Assembly (NCBI RefSeq): GCF_024494385.1
Contig: NZ_JAEVLT010000018.1
Coordinates: 29,055-93,054 of the forward strand
DNA length: 64,000 nt
Reading direction: 5' to 3'
Source of the DNA: Bacillus sp. EB600
GTDB taxonomy: Bacteria > Bacillota > Bacilli > Bacillales > Cytobacillaceae
The notes under the pieces are model-generated. The model saw nothing but the letters and a program-made list of their open reading frames with translations, made no database searches and was not told the DNA's origin. Of this stretch, positions 56,692-64,000 are shown piece after piece; positions within the stretch are counted from its first letter, which is position 1; every line of letters begins with the position of its first letter. A program made the position numbers and the translations under genes.

Positions 56692-57267
56692 CTAACTCTG
56701 ATGTTCAAAAAAATTACCCAGGCCATACTCACGCGAGGCCTCAGAAGCTTCAATAATTTTTGATCTGTTCATCACATAAAAAGATTTTCTTTCTGTCTGA
56801 CCGATTCTTTGCATAAGCTTAGTTCTTAACAAGGCTGTTCGTAACATCTGATTTTCAAAAGAACTGTGTGATATCGGCAAAATAAAAGATTGCTTATTTT
56901 GAAAAGTAACTAGTGTTTGGCGGGGATCCGTTCGACGGTAATTCATGATGTGTTCATGAGAAACCCAAATACACTCAGATCGGGTAGGCGATGTGGTTGG
57001 AAAAAAATAGATGAAATTAGTCGGATCAATGACAATCGGAACCTTGTGTGTGATCCCGATTAACTGCTTTGTTCCTTCCTTTCTTCCTTCAAAGCTGCTG
57101 GAAAAATACTCACAGCTTTTTTTAATGATATCAAGCGGTTTAAATGGGGATAGAAATTCATCTTCTAGTTCATATATCTGTGAATACACCTTACTTCCAT
57201 ATACCACAGGTTTAATGAACATTGTATACGGATTTACCTCATACTCTTCAATTTGCCTCTGCTTCAA
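56692..57267 (-). CDS. comK: Competence transcription factor ComK
   Basis: 191 residues, matching Bacillus ComK: YEVNPYTMFIKPVVYGSKVY, then CEYFSSSFEGRKEGTK and VPIVIDPTNFIYFFPTTSP. ComK activates its own gene and the late competence genes. MecA and ClpC degrade it. AAAAGGAG precedes ATG 57267. The upstream region holds no clear pair of AAAA-N5-TTTT boxes, so autoregulation cannot be read by eye. It ends 8 bp from the yhjD stop. Confidence 0.95.
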   Translation of the reverse strand: MKQRQIEEYEVNPYTMFIKPVVYGSKVYSQIYELEDEFLSPFKPLDIIKKSCEYFSSSFEGRKEGTKQLIGITHKVPIVIDPTNFIYFFPTTSPTRSECIWVSHEHIMNYRRTDPRQTLVTFQNKQSFILPISHSSFENQMLRTALLRTKLMQRIGQTERKSFYVMNRSKIIEASEASREYGLGNFFEHQS

Positions 57268-57356
57268 TTTATTTCAACTCCTTTTCCATATTTTTTTCAT
57301 CATAACATGATTATTCCATTATTTATCATGTGTCTAAAATTGTTACGAAATTATTC

Positions 57357-57546
57357 ATAAAGTGAAACTTCTATCAGTGGGGTTTATTTTCATCCCCACT
57401 GATGGTTAGTTGCAGCCCACAGGATGTGGCGTTCTTAGTCTGTGTTCCTATAATCGGACTTTTACAAGCAATCGTTCCCCCACTTATCCTTGTTCTTCTA
57501 CCCAAGTCCTAAAATGGATCTTACTGCCCGTTAAAGCGAGATAAAA
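57357..57546 (+). repeat. Solo copy of the inner repeat element (diverged)
   Basis: AAAGTGAAACTTCTATCAGT, a hairpin ATCAGTGGGG/CCCCACTGAT, GGTTAGTTG, and an ACTGCCCGTTAA end, as in the insert present in long-form repeats. The flanking short-form sequence is absent. It has a different middle (57415-57520). Occupies the comK to IDEAL-gene gap. Confidence 0.65.
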
Positions 57547-57639
57547 TTTTTTATATTTAAATTTTACAGAATTTTTAAAATTCACTGATTTTATATTGAA
57601 AACTCCATATAATATTAAAAAGCCACAGAGGTGATTTTC

Positions 57640-57876
57640 TTGAAGGATAAATCCTACACGGAATTAATGAAAATCAGTGCAATGAACCGCAATCAGGCGA
57701 AAGAGAATTTTATTCAAAATCTGTACATTGAAATAATGTTGGCTGAAATCCAATTAACCTTGGAAAAAGAAAAATTAGTAAAAAGAATTGACAATGCCAT
57801 TGATGATAATGATAAAGAGACATTCCTCCTTTTATCCAAAGAATTTATAGAGCTTACCAAACGATTTGGAACATAG
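57640..57876 (+). CDS. IDEAL-domain protein (YhzC-like, 78 aa)
   Basis: 78 residues. The C-terminal half reads RIDNAIDDNDKETFLLLSKEF, the IDEAL-domain consensus in which helices carry alternating acidic and hydrophobic residues. The domain also occurs in phage and Bacillus regulators. Start: TTG 57640 is 6 nt after AGAGGTG; the GTG at 57631 overlaps the ribosome site. Next to comK, as yhzC in B. subtilis. A short repeat copy starts at the stop codon. Confidence 0.82.
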   Translation: MKDKSYTELMKISAMNRNQAKENFIQNLYIEIMLAEIQLTLEKEKLVKRIDNAIDDNDKETFLLLSKEFIELTKRFGT

Positions 57877-58041
57877 AAAAGCGGAAGCCCCCGTTTAGCG
57901 CTCGACAGGACTGGAGCTCGTCGACTGAAATAAAGGAATCACGAAGAGCGATAGCGCATTCGTGCTTGACTTATCGTAGGGAGATGGGCGAAGTACACTA
58001 GGCGCTGGGTGCTGAAGCTAGACAGTTATCAAAGTTTGAAC
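57877..58041 (+). repeat. Dispersed structured repeat, short form (copy G)
   Basis: Starts AAAAGCGGAAGCCCCCG directly after the IDEAL-gene stop, contains AAAGGAATCACGAAGAGCG and CTTATCGTAGGGAGATGGGC, and ends GACAGTTATCAAAGTTTG. Confidence 0.88.
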
Positions 58042-58070
58042 TTTTATACTATTTATTACTACATCAACCT

Positions 58071-58103
58071 AAAAAAAAGAGCCTGTCATGGCTCTTTTTT
58101 TAT
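58071..58103 (-). terminator. Terminator after yhfN
   Basis: AAAGAGCC-TGTCAT-GGCTCTTT stem flanked by A and T runs at the yhfN stop. Confidence 0.9.
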
Positions 58104-59372
58104 TTCTTCTTTGTGTTTTACTTCATAGTCTTCGAGCATCGCAATCCGGTCAAGCATGGTTGGATGGTCGTACCTGAAAATTTTCACCAAAAGTGGTGGA
58201 TTTACCTGACTAAGCCCAGAACGAGTAAGTTCTTGAAAAGATGTAATGGCATCTGCCGGATCTTTTGTCATATTGATTGCATACCGGTCTGCTCTTGTTT
58301 CTTCATAACGGGATATAAGATTAGTTAACGGGCTTGAAGCAAACAAAAGGATCGAAATGATAAGGAAAAAAAGCGGTAATGAACGAATATCCCTGACATC
58401 TGAAATCTTAAATTCCCTTCCCCAGCGCTTCACGGCCCAGTTCATAATCCGATAGGTTAAATACAGGCCAATGAGCGATAAGAGCAGATACAAGGCGATT
58501 CCATAATAAATATGTTTTTCAACGTAATGACACATTTCATGAGCCATAATAAATAAAATTTGATTGTCTGAGAGCCGGTTTAAAGTCGTATCCCAAAGAA
58601 CAATTCTTGCATTCGAACCAATCCCAGTTACATAGGCATTCATCGAGTTTGTTTTTTTGGCCATATCCACTTCAAAAACTTGTTCAGCAGGAATATGCGC
58701 TTTATTAGCCATCACGAGGATTTTTGTTTCAAGCTCCTTATTTTTTAATGGGTAAAAATCGTTATATAGTGGATCAATAACTACAGGCTGCAAAAACATC
58801 ATAAATAAAGTAAATGGAACAGATAGCAGCCATGCATATAGCCACCACCGTTTTTTACTTTTTTGCATGACCCAATACAAAATTGGGACAATAATCAGCA
58901 TTGTACCGTAATTAATCCAAAAATCAATGAGCTCGTCCTTCATCCAAGATGGAAAGGTTTGAGTGGAAATATGATACGTCTTTGATAAGGAATAGCTAAT
59001 AAACTCAAGTGGAAAGGTGGCCAGAAAAGCAAAAAAGGAAAGCCAAATCACATAAATAGCAATTTGAATAATTCTATATTTCGATGAACTTTCCGCCCAT
59101 CGCTTAAAGGCCTTTGAAAGACCTAATAGTAAAATTAAAAAATAAAAAAGCCATTCAAAAGGTGTAGATAAGAAAAATAATAAGTTTCTTATTTTAGAAT
59201 ACTCTTCACTAAGCATTAATTCCCTGCCATTTAGAAAGGTAGCTGGATCGGCTTGTGTTCCTTGATATTCAAATGGTAAATTTGTATTGGAAAAATCGAA
59301 TAAATACCAATAAAAAAACAATCCATATATAACATAGGCTAAAACTGCATAAACTCCCATTTTTCTAGCCAT
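58086..59372 (-). CDS. yhfN: M48 metallopeptidase (YhfN, CAAX protease/Ste24-like)
   Basis: 428 residues, about six transmembrane helices. Zinc motif MAHEMCHYVEKH (about residue 282), third ligand glutamate in ISRYEETRADRYAI. An N-terminal domain with a long periplasmic-side loop resembles Ste24. No CAAX prenylation exists in bacteria, so the role is membrane-protein quality control by inference. ATG 59372 has a GGGGGACC-type ribosome site. Name by similarity to B. subtilis YhfN. Confidence 0.88.
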   Translation of the reverse strand: MARKMGVYAVLAYVIYGLFFYWYLFDFSNTNLPFEYQGTQADPATFLNGRELMLSEEYSKIRNLLFFLSTPFEWLFYFLILLLGLSKAFKRWAESSSKYRIIQIAIYVIWLSFFAFLATFPLEFISYSLSKTYHISTQTFPSWMKDELIDFWINYGTMLIIVPILYWVMQKSKKRWWLYAWLLSVPFTLFMMFLQPVVIDPLYNDFYPLKNKELETKILVMANKAHIPAEQVFEVDMAKKTNSMNAYVTGIGSNARIVLWDTTLNRLSDNQILFIMAHEMCHYVEKHIYYGIALYLLLSLIGLYLTYRIMNWAVKRWGREFKISDVRDIRSLPLFFLIISILLFASSPLTNLISRYEETRADRYAINMTKDPADAITSFQELTRSGLSQVNPPLLVKIFRYDHPTMLDRIAMLEDYEVKHKEEIKKEP

Positions 59373-59447
59373 TCGGTGGTCCCCCTTTTTTGTACAGGCT
59401 CTCTATACTTAGTTTAGTTCAAAAACTCCTATTTAGAACAGAAAATA

Positions 59448-59702
59448 AAAAACGCGGAAGCGTCCGTTTAGCGCACGACAGGACTGGAGCACACCGACTG
59501 GGATAAGGTGAAACTTCATTCAGCGAATGTTTTTCTCGCTGTTTGTTAGTTCGACCGCGTATTAACGGGCAGTTGAGAATCTACTGCCCGTTAATACGCG
59601 GCAAAGGAAACACGAAGAGCGTAAGCGCATTCGTGCTTGACTTATCCCAGGGAGGTGGGGTGGGCGAAGTACACTAGTCGCTGGGCGCTGTAGCTAGACA
59701 TA
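59448..59702 (+). repeat. Dispersed structured repeat, long form (copy H)
   Basis: Both inner hairpins are present, including a perfect ATTAACGGGCAG/CTGCCCGTTAAT stem. The 5' edge AAAACGCGGAAGCGTCCG and the 3' edge GCTGTAGCTAGACATAAAA match the other copies. Confidence 0.88.
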
Positions 59703-59725
59703 AAAAAAACTGCTTTGGAGCCGCC

Positions 59726-60031
59726 TTAAAATATAGAGGAGTAAACTGCCAATACAGCAATGGAGCCAAGCACAACAATAATGACATTTGCACCTAAAAA
59801 AGCGGTAATGAAAGCTGCTGCTGCTCCCAAAATTCCATACCAAATATCTTTTTGAAATAATAGTATGCCTGGAAATATTAACGCACCAAGTGTAGCATAT
59901 GGAACATTTTTCAATACTCCCTGTATAAACGGAGGTAGCTCTTTGCCTTTAAAAATAACAAATGGCAGCATTCGTGGAATATAGGTAACCAGCCCCATCC
60001 CAATAATCATCAAGACAATTTTATTGCTCAT
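59726..60031 (-). CDS. azlD: AzlD family subunit, branched-chain amino-acid exporter
   Basis: 101 residues with four transmembrane helices; GMGLVTYIPRMLPFVIF is the AzlD hallmark. Pairs with AzlC, whose stop lies inside its start: ATG 60031 overlaps azlC by 11 bases, so translation is coupled. The longer frame from 60109 reads through azlC sequence and is not used. Together they form an exporter of branched-chain amino acids or analogues. Confidence 0.93.
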   Translation of the reverse strand: MSNKIVLMIIGMGLVTYIPRMLPFVIFKGKELPPFIQGVLKNVPYATLGALIFPGILLFQKDIWYGILGAAAAFITAFLGANVIIVVLGSIAVLAVYSSIF

Positions 60032-60761
60032 ATTTGTCACCCCGTTGTTTCCTTTTAAAACCCTCTGCGGCTTCAATAATAACTGCAGAAAGAATGGTAG
60101 CTGAAACAATTGCCCAACCCGGAGCCATTATTTTTCCAAAAGTAAATATTGAATTAAACACAGCAGCCATAGAAGCTAAAAAAACTGCTTTTACACTTTT
60201 TTTCATTGATGGAACTAAAAGTCCGATGAACATCGCATATAGAGCGACACCCATGCTTTCTTGCAAAGTCTGGGGAAGGCTTGACCCCACCAAATGGCCA
60301 AGCCCGGAGAAAACGACCCAGCTCCCATAAGCTACCGAAATAATTCCAAACATATACCCCGGTGTAACGTTTCCTTCTTTTGTTGCAGCAACCGAAAATG
60401 TTTCATCCGTAATCCCAAAGGCATAGATAATCTTGTTCGAGAGATGATCCTCTTCACTTTTTTCATTTAAAGAAGTAGCCATTAGAAAATGGCGGATATT
60501 CACAATAAACGTTGTTAATATAATTTCAAAAATTCCCGTTCCAAGGGTAATAAGGCTCAAAGATATGTATTGTGATGCCCCAGCAAAAACAATAACACTC
60601 ATTAATACTGTTTCATAGATCGATAATCCCGAAGTTTTGGCCAGTAGTCCAAATGTTAGGGCAATCGGAAAATAACCAATTCCAATGCTAATCCCAGCTT
60701 GAAATCCCCTTTTAAATTCAGATGCATCTTTTTCTAATGTAAGATCTGCCAACTTTACCAT
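60021..60761 (-). CDS. azlC: AzlC family branched-chain amino-acid permease
   Basis: 246 residues, about six transmembrane helices. FKRGFQAGISIGIGYFPIAL and FAGASQYISLSL are family signatures, as is NIRHFLMATSL. First gene of azlCD. ATG 60761 has a GGAGAGAGAT ribosome site. The azlB repressor gene of B. subtilis is not present. Confidence 0.93.
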   Translation of the reverse strand: MVKLADLTLEKDASEFKRGFQAGISIGIGYFPIALTFGLLAKTSGLSIYETVLMSVIVFAGASQYISLSLITLGTGIFEIILTTFIVNIRHFLMATSLNEKSEEDHLSNKIIYAFGITDETFSVAATKEGNVTPGYMFGIISVAYGSWVVFSGLGHLVGSSLPQTLQESMGVALYAMFIGLLVPSMKKSVKAVFLASMAAVFNSIFTFGKIMAPGWAIVSATILSAVIIEAAEGFKRKQRGDKYEQ

Positions 60762-60830
60762 CTCTCTCCTTCAAAAAGGTTCTCTTCATAAGAATATATT
60801 TTAACAAATATTCAATTTTATATAAACCTC

Positions 60831-60872
60831 CAAAAAGAAAAAGACACGCTGAAATTAGCAATGTCTTCTTCT
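60831..60872 (-). terminator. Terminator after lplJ
   Basis: AAGACA ... TGTCTT stem of moderate strength with a T run on the minus strand. Confidence 0.6.
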
Positions 60873-60922
60873 TTTTTTGGGGCTGTATTAATTATATTTT
60901 TCATTTCAACGCAAGGACTTAT

Positions 60923-61912
60923 TTAATAAAGTAAGTTAAGGAATTCATCCTTCGATACGTTTCCAAAATAATAGGTTGTATCCACATCCGCTAAGGCTTT
61001 TTCCAATTCACCTTTTTCATAGCGCGTATTTTTGAGTTTGTTTTCAATCTCACTCACATCGCCGACACCAAAGAAGTCACCATATATTTTACAGCCTTCT
61101 ATTACGCCCTTGTTCACCTCTAACCGTACATCTATTTGTCCGACAGGGAACCGATGAGAATGCTGTAAATTAAATTTTGGTGATTTTCCATAATTCCATT
61201 CCCAATTTTGATAGCGTTCCTTTGAAAGCAGATTGATTTTCTCCCAATCTTCAGTGGTAAGTTGGTATTCAGGGATATCATTTTGACCTCCAAAAATACT
61301 TTTTAATAACAATGAGCGGAACTCTTCAATTGATAATTTATCGGATAAAAATTCAGAAATATTAGCAACCCGGCCGCGAACTGATTTAATCCCTTTTGAT
61401 TCAATTTTGTCTTTTTTCACTTTTAAAGCAGAAGCTACATTTTCCATTTCGGAATTAAGCAAAAGGGTCCCATGGCTAAACATTCTGCCTCCTGTTGAAA
61501 ATTGAGCATTTCCGGAAATCTTCTTCCCCTCTGCCTCGATATCATTTCTACCGCTTAATTCAGCATTTACACCCAAGTTTTTAAGAGCAGCAATAACCGG
61601 TTCAGTGAACTTCCGGAAATTATGAAAACTTTCCCCATCATCCTTAGTAATAAAGCTAAAATTCAGGTTTCCCAAATCATGATAAACCGCCCCGCCGCCC
61701 GAAAGTCGTCGAACAACGTGAATGCCATTTTTTTCAACATAGTCGGTATTGATTTCTTCAATTGTATTTTGATTTCTTCCAATAATGATGGAAGGCTCAT
61801 TTATGTAAAATAATAAATACGTTTCATTTATATCCAAATTTTTTAGTGCATACTCCTCAACAGCCAAATTGATACGTGGATCTGTAATGCCTTTGTTATC
61901 AATAAATAACAT
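60923..61912 (-). CDS. lplJ: Lipoate-protein ligase LplJ
   Basis: 329 residues. RRLSGGGAVYHDLGNLNFSF and the lysine motif SGNAQF mark the lipoyl-ligase fold; the C-terminal accessory domain is present. It activates lipoate with ATP and attaches it to the E2 and GcvH proteins. Near yhfI as in B. subtilis (yhfJ = lplJ). The start codon is ATG 61912. Confidence 0.92.
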   Translation of the reverse strand: MLFIDNKGITDPRINLAVEEYALKNLDINETYLLFYINEPSIIIGRNQNTIEEINTDYVEKNGIHVVRRLSGGGAVYHDLGNLNFSFITKDDGESFHNFRKFTEPVIAALKNLGVNAELSGRNDIEAEGKKISGNAQFSTGGRMFSHGTLLLNSEMENVASALKVKKDKIESKGIKSVRGRVANISEFLSDKLSIEEFRSLLLKSIFGGQNDIPEYQLTTEDWEKINLLSKERYQNWEWNYGKSPKFNLQHSHRFPVGQIDVRLEVNKGVIEGCKIYGDFFGVGDVSEIENKLKNTRYEKGELEKALADVDTTYYFGNVSKDEFLNLLY

Positions 61913-61928
61913 CGATTGTTTTGCTCCT

Positions 61929-62663
61929 TTATAGTGAAATCGTTAAAAATTCCTCTGCAAGTTTAATTATACCAGAATACTTTGTTGAAGCCTCACTGAT
62001 TAACTCCCTGGTATTTCCATAATGGGGCAGATGGGTAAGACAAAGCTGTTTAGCAAGGGCCTGCTGAGCAAGTTCACCCGCTTCGATACTCGTCATATGA
62101 CCAGCTTGCTTTCCATCTTGATTTCCGTAAAAATTACATTCACACAATAGTAAATCAGCCTGTGTACTAAAATCAATCAGCTCGTTTTTGAAAGAGCCGT
62201 CACCCGTATACACAAGTGTTGTTCCACCCGCCTCAATCCTCATCGCATAGCATGGAACAGGATGATCCGTCTTTAGAAAAGTAATTTGAAAAGGACCAAC
62301 CGATATACTTTTAGAAGGATCGAGCGCAATTCCCTTTGTAATATCTTTATAGGTCAGCTTTGAAAATTCATTCTGATTAAAATGATGGCCCAAAATAGGC
62401 AAAGTTGTCATTTGTTTACCTAGGTATCCTTGGATCAGTCGCGCATGCTGCAGAACTCCAATATCAGCAATATGGTCAGGATGATAATGAGAAATAATCA
62501 CGGCATCAAGCTCTTCCGGCCGCAGCACATTCTGAAGCTTTGCCAGAACACCACTTCCACAATCAATCAAGAGATTAAACCCATTATGCTCCAACAAGTA
62601 ACCTGAACTGGCACCATTTTTTTTCGGGTACCCTCCCCAAAATCCAATAACAGTCAGCTTCAT
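61929..62663 (-). CDS. yhfI: MBL-fold hydrolase YhfI
   Basis: 244 residues. The metal motif ISHYHPDHIAD (HxHxDH) is near residue 62, followed by VYTGDGS and CECNFYGNQ, which point to the RNase Z-like part of the metallo-beta-lactamase superfamily. Start: ATG 62663 is 8 nt from GGGAG. Ends 16 bp before lplJ and is transcribed in the same direction, so probably an operon. Substrate unknown. Confidence 0.9.
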   Translation of the reverse strand: MKLTVIGFWGGYPKKNGASSGYLLEHNGFNLLIDCGSGVLAKLQNVLRPEELDAVIISHYHPDHIADIGVLQHARLIQGYLGKQMTTLPILGHHFNQNEFSKLTYKDITKGIALDPSKSISVGPFQITFLKTDHPVPCYAMRIEAGGTTLVYTGDGSFKNELIDFSTQADLLLCECNFYGNQDGKQAGHMTSIEAGELAQQALAKQLCLTHLPHYGNTRELISEASTKYSGIIKLAEEFLTISL

Positions 62664-62758
62664 TTTTAAAACTCCCTTCAAAAAGAATCACCTTTTTATT
62701 AATATACTCAAAAGTTTTCAACCTTTCAGATTTAGTTCTGTGTACAAGTACAATTTTT

Positions 62759-62787
62759 TGACAATTTTACCCTGTTATATTACAATA
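62759..62787 (+). promoter_or_regulatory. Strong SigA promoter of an orphan transcript
   Basis: TTGACA (62759-62764), 17-bp spacer, TACAAT (62782-62787). It points away from yhfI and toward the terminator at 62884-62926; no gene start lies within its first 130 nt. Confidence 0.75.
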
Positions 62788-62793
62788 AAATAT

Positions 62794-62926
62794 GTCAATG
62801 AAGAACATTTATTGTATGTGTAGCGATAACTTCCCTTCTTTGTTATGACTGCTATTCATACATCCCTTCCTCAATAGTTTCCTTGCAAAACCAGCCTTTA
62901 TATGAGGCTGGTCTTTTTTTTTATAA
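62794..62926 (+). ncRNA. Predicted small RNA between yhfI and the NERD gene
   Basis: About 130 nt between a near-consensus promoter and a strong terminator. It has two C/U-rich stretches (CTTCCCTTCTTTG and CATCCCTTCCTC); the first sits in the loop of a GATAAC/GTTATG stem. Such exposed C-rich loops are typical of Gram-positive antisense regulators. No frame longer than 17 codons with a ribosome site. Family not recognised. Confidence 0.5.
62884..62926 (+). terminator. Terminator of the orphan transcript
   Basis: ACCAGCC/GGCTGGT stem followed by a run of nine Ts. Confidence 0.9.
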
Positions 62927-63037
62927 AAAATGACTTTAGGCAAAAAATTAACAAAATAGATAAAATTACTTTCTATTATTTCATAATTTTTTTATAAAAT
63001 TAATGAGTAGCCTATCAATTCAAAGAGGAAGTGAATC

Positions 63038-63943
63038 ATGACAGTAAAACCTCGGTCTGTATCACTTGAATTAAGTGCATTAAGGTCTTTAAACACACGA
63101 ATGGACTTATCAGCAGAAGATAAAAAGCACTATGTAAACCTGGAAAAAGGTTATCAAGGGGAGGTAATGTTTGACCAATTAACAGTAAAACTTCACAATG
63201 GCATGTTAGTAATAAACGATTTATGTCTTGAGTTTAACAACACCATTTTCCAAATTGATACGTTAATCATTTCTCAATATACCATTTACCTTTTCGAAGT
63301 AAAAAATTATGATGGTGATTTTTATTATGAGTCAGACAGTTTCAAAACGTTATCCGAGAAGGAAATTCTAAATCCTTTGGACCAATTAAAACGCTGTAAA
63401 ATCTTACTTCAACAGTTACTGCGAAGCCTTGGGTTTCAGCTACCTATTGAAGGTTACGTAGTTTTCATTAACCCCAAGTTCACTTTATACCAAGCCCCTT
63501 TAAAAGCACCAATTATTTTTCCAACTCAGCTGTATCGTTTTATGAATACATTAAATCAGAAACCGTCAAAATTAACTGATCTGCACAGGAAGATGGCGGA
63601 TCAATTAATCTCAATACACAAAATTATTTCCCCTTATACTAAATTACCAACCTACGAATATGAACAACTTGTAAAGGGGTTAATCTGCTCTGAGTGCTAT
63701 TCGTTTATGATTTATGACGGAGAAAGGAAAGTAATTTGTGAGAAATGTGGATGTCACGAAGTTGCAGATTCTGCTATTTTAAGGAGCATAGAGGAAATAA
63801 AGATACTTTTTCCGAATAAAAAAATTACAACTGATTGTGTATTTAATTGGTGTAAGGAAATTGATTCTAAAAAGAAAATCAGAAGGATCTTAAAGGAAAA
63901 CTATAAAATGGTTGGATATGGAAAATGGGGCTATTTTGAATGA
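63038..63943 (+). CDS. NERD-domain protein with C-terminal zinc ribbon
   Basis: 301 residues. The NERD (nuclease-related) core is at about residues 40-150: YQGEVMFDQL, the IDTLIISQYTIYLFEVKN motif (D...ExK) and LNPLDQLKRC. The C-terminal part has two CxxC pairs (CSEC, CEKC) like a zinc ribbon, and basic residues. The D/E/K residues suggest an active nuclease-like site. AAGAGGAAGTGA precedes ATG 63038. Context gives no pathway. Codon use looks like that of its neighbours. Confidence 0.85.
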   Translation: MTVKPRSVSLELSALRSLNTRMDLSAEDKKHYVNLEKGYQGEVMFDQLTVKLHNGMLVINDLCLEFNNTIFQIDTLIISQYTIYLFEVKNYDGDFYYESDSFKTLSEKEILNPLDQLKRCKILLQQLLRSLGFQLPIEGYVVFINPKFTLYQAPLKAPIIFPTQLYRFMNTLNQKPSKLTDLHRKMADQLISIHKIISPYTKLPTYEYEQLVKGLICSECYSFMIYDGERKVICEKCGCHEVADSAILRSIEEIKILFPNKKITTDCVFNWCKEIDSKKKIRRILKENYKMVGYGKWGYFE

Positions 63944-64000
63944 ATGAGTTGATTGATTCCACTTTATACTAATTAATCTTTGGGTGACTGAGGAGACATC

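Noticed and set aside
57268..57356. ComK boxes (AAAA-N5-TTTT pairs) in front of comK
   Set aside because: No pair with correct spacing could be found by eye, so none is claimed.

Overview
The window is a stretch of low-GC chromosome from an endospore-forming, naturally competent Bacillaceae member (Bacillus/Neobacillus-like). The evidence is dense Bacillus-type gene content and local order (yjb, yja, yit, yis and yhj/yhf blocks as in Bacillus subtilis), Bacillus-type AGGAGG ribosome sites, a SigK promoter in front of gerP, a CtsR operator in front of clpB, a FapR operator in front of fabH and a T-box leader in front of trpS. It is not B. subtilis itself: it carries clpB and two Fnr paralogs, and sbcDC is missing between addA and gerP. 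I see no prophage, insertion sequence, CRISPR array, tRNA or rRNA.

Layout. 1-12.7 kb: competence, proteolysis and stress block (yjbK end, cwlQ, globin yjbI, spxH, the small RNA roxS, yizD, pepF, coiA, cardiolipin synthase, mecA, spx, T-box-trpS, yjbA). SpxH, MecA and Spx together set Spx and ComK stability. 12.8-22.5 kb: yjaZ, the fabH-fabF fatty-acid pair under FapR, comZ with a possible med remnant, two genes at the yjaV/yjaU positions, yjzD, clpB and yjzC. 22.7-31.1 kb: an anaerobic/molybdenum-cofactor island holding two Fnr-type regulators, a YwiC-like membrane protein, mobB-moeA, moaA, the Fe-S repair protein ScdA, a radical SAM/SPASM protein and a DUF59 Fe-S protein. Four promoters here carry an Fnr box at exactly the same distance from the -10 box; one of them drives a short terminated transcript with a 25-codon reading frame. 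31.4-38.5 kb: yit-like block (yitU, small proteins, yitT, degV, cvfB/yitL, yajQ/yitK, an SDR, a DUF2777-like gene). 38.6-46.3 kb: asnO-like asparagine synthetase, a membrane-anchored GH13 protein that has lost its catalytic residues, yisL, a DUF418 protein and the gerPABCDEF spore-coat operon. 46.3-64 kb: addBA, sipT-type signal peptidase, yhjE, an LCP protein, yhjD, comK, an IDEAL-domain protein, yhfN, azlCD, lplJ, yhfI, an orphan promoter-terminator unit and a NERD-domain protein.

A family of structured intergenic repeats (about 150 nt short form, about 260 nt long form) occurs at least six times, mostly directly behind stop codons. The long form looks like the short form with a second hairpin element inserted at one point, and a diverged solo copy of that inner element lies upstream of the IDEAL-domain gene.

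Basis: gene calls rest on reading the translated sequences and remembered family features, not on searches. Start codons were chosen from Shine-Dalgarno spacing and often differ from the longest reading frame.
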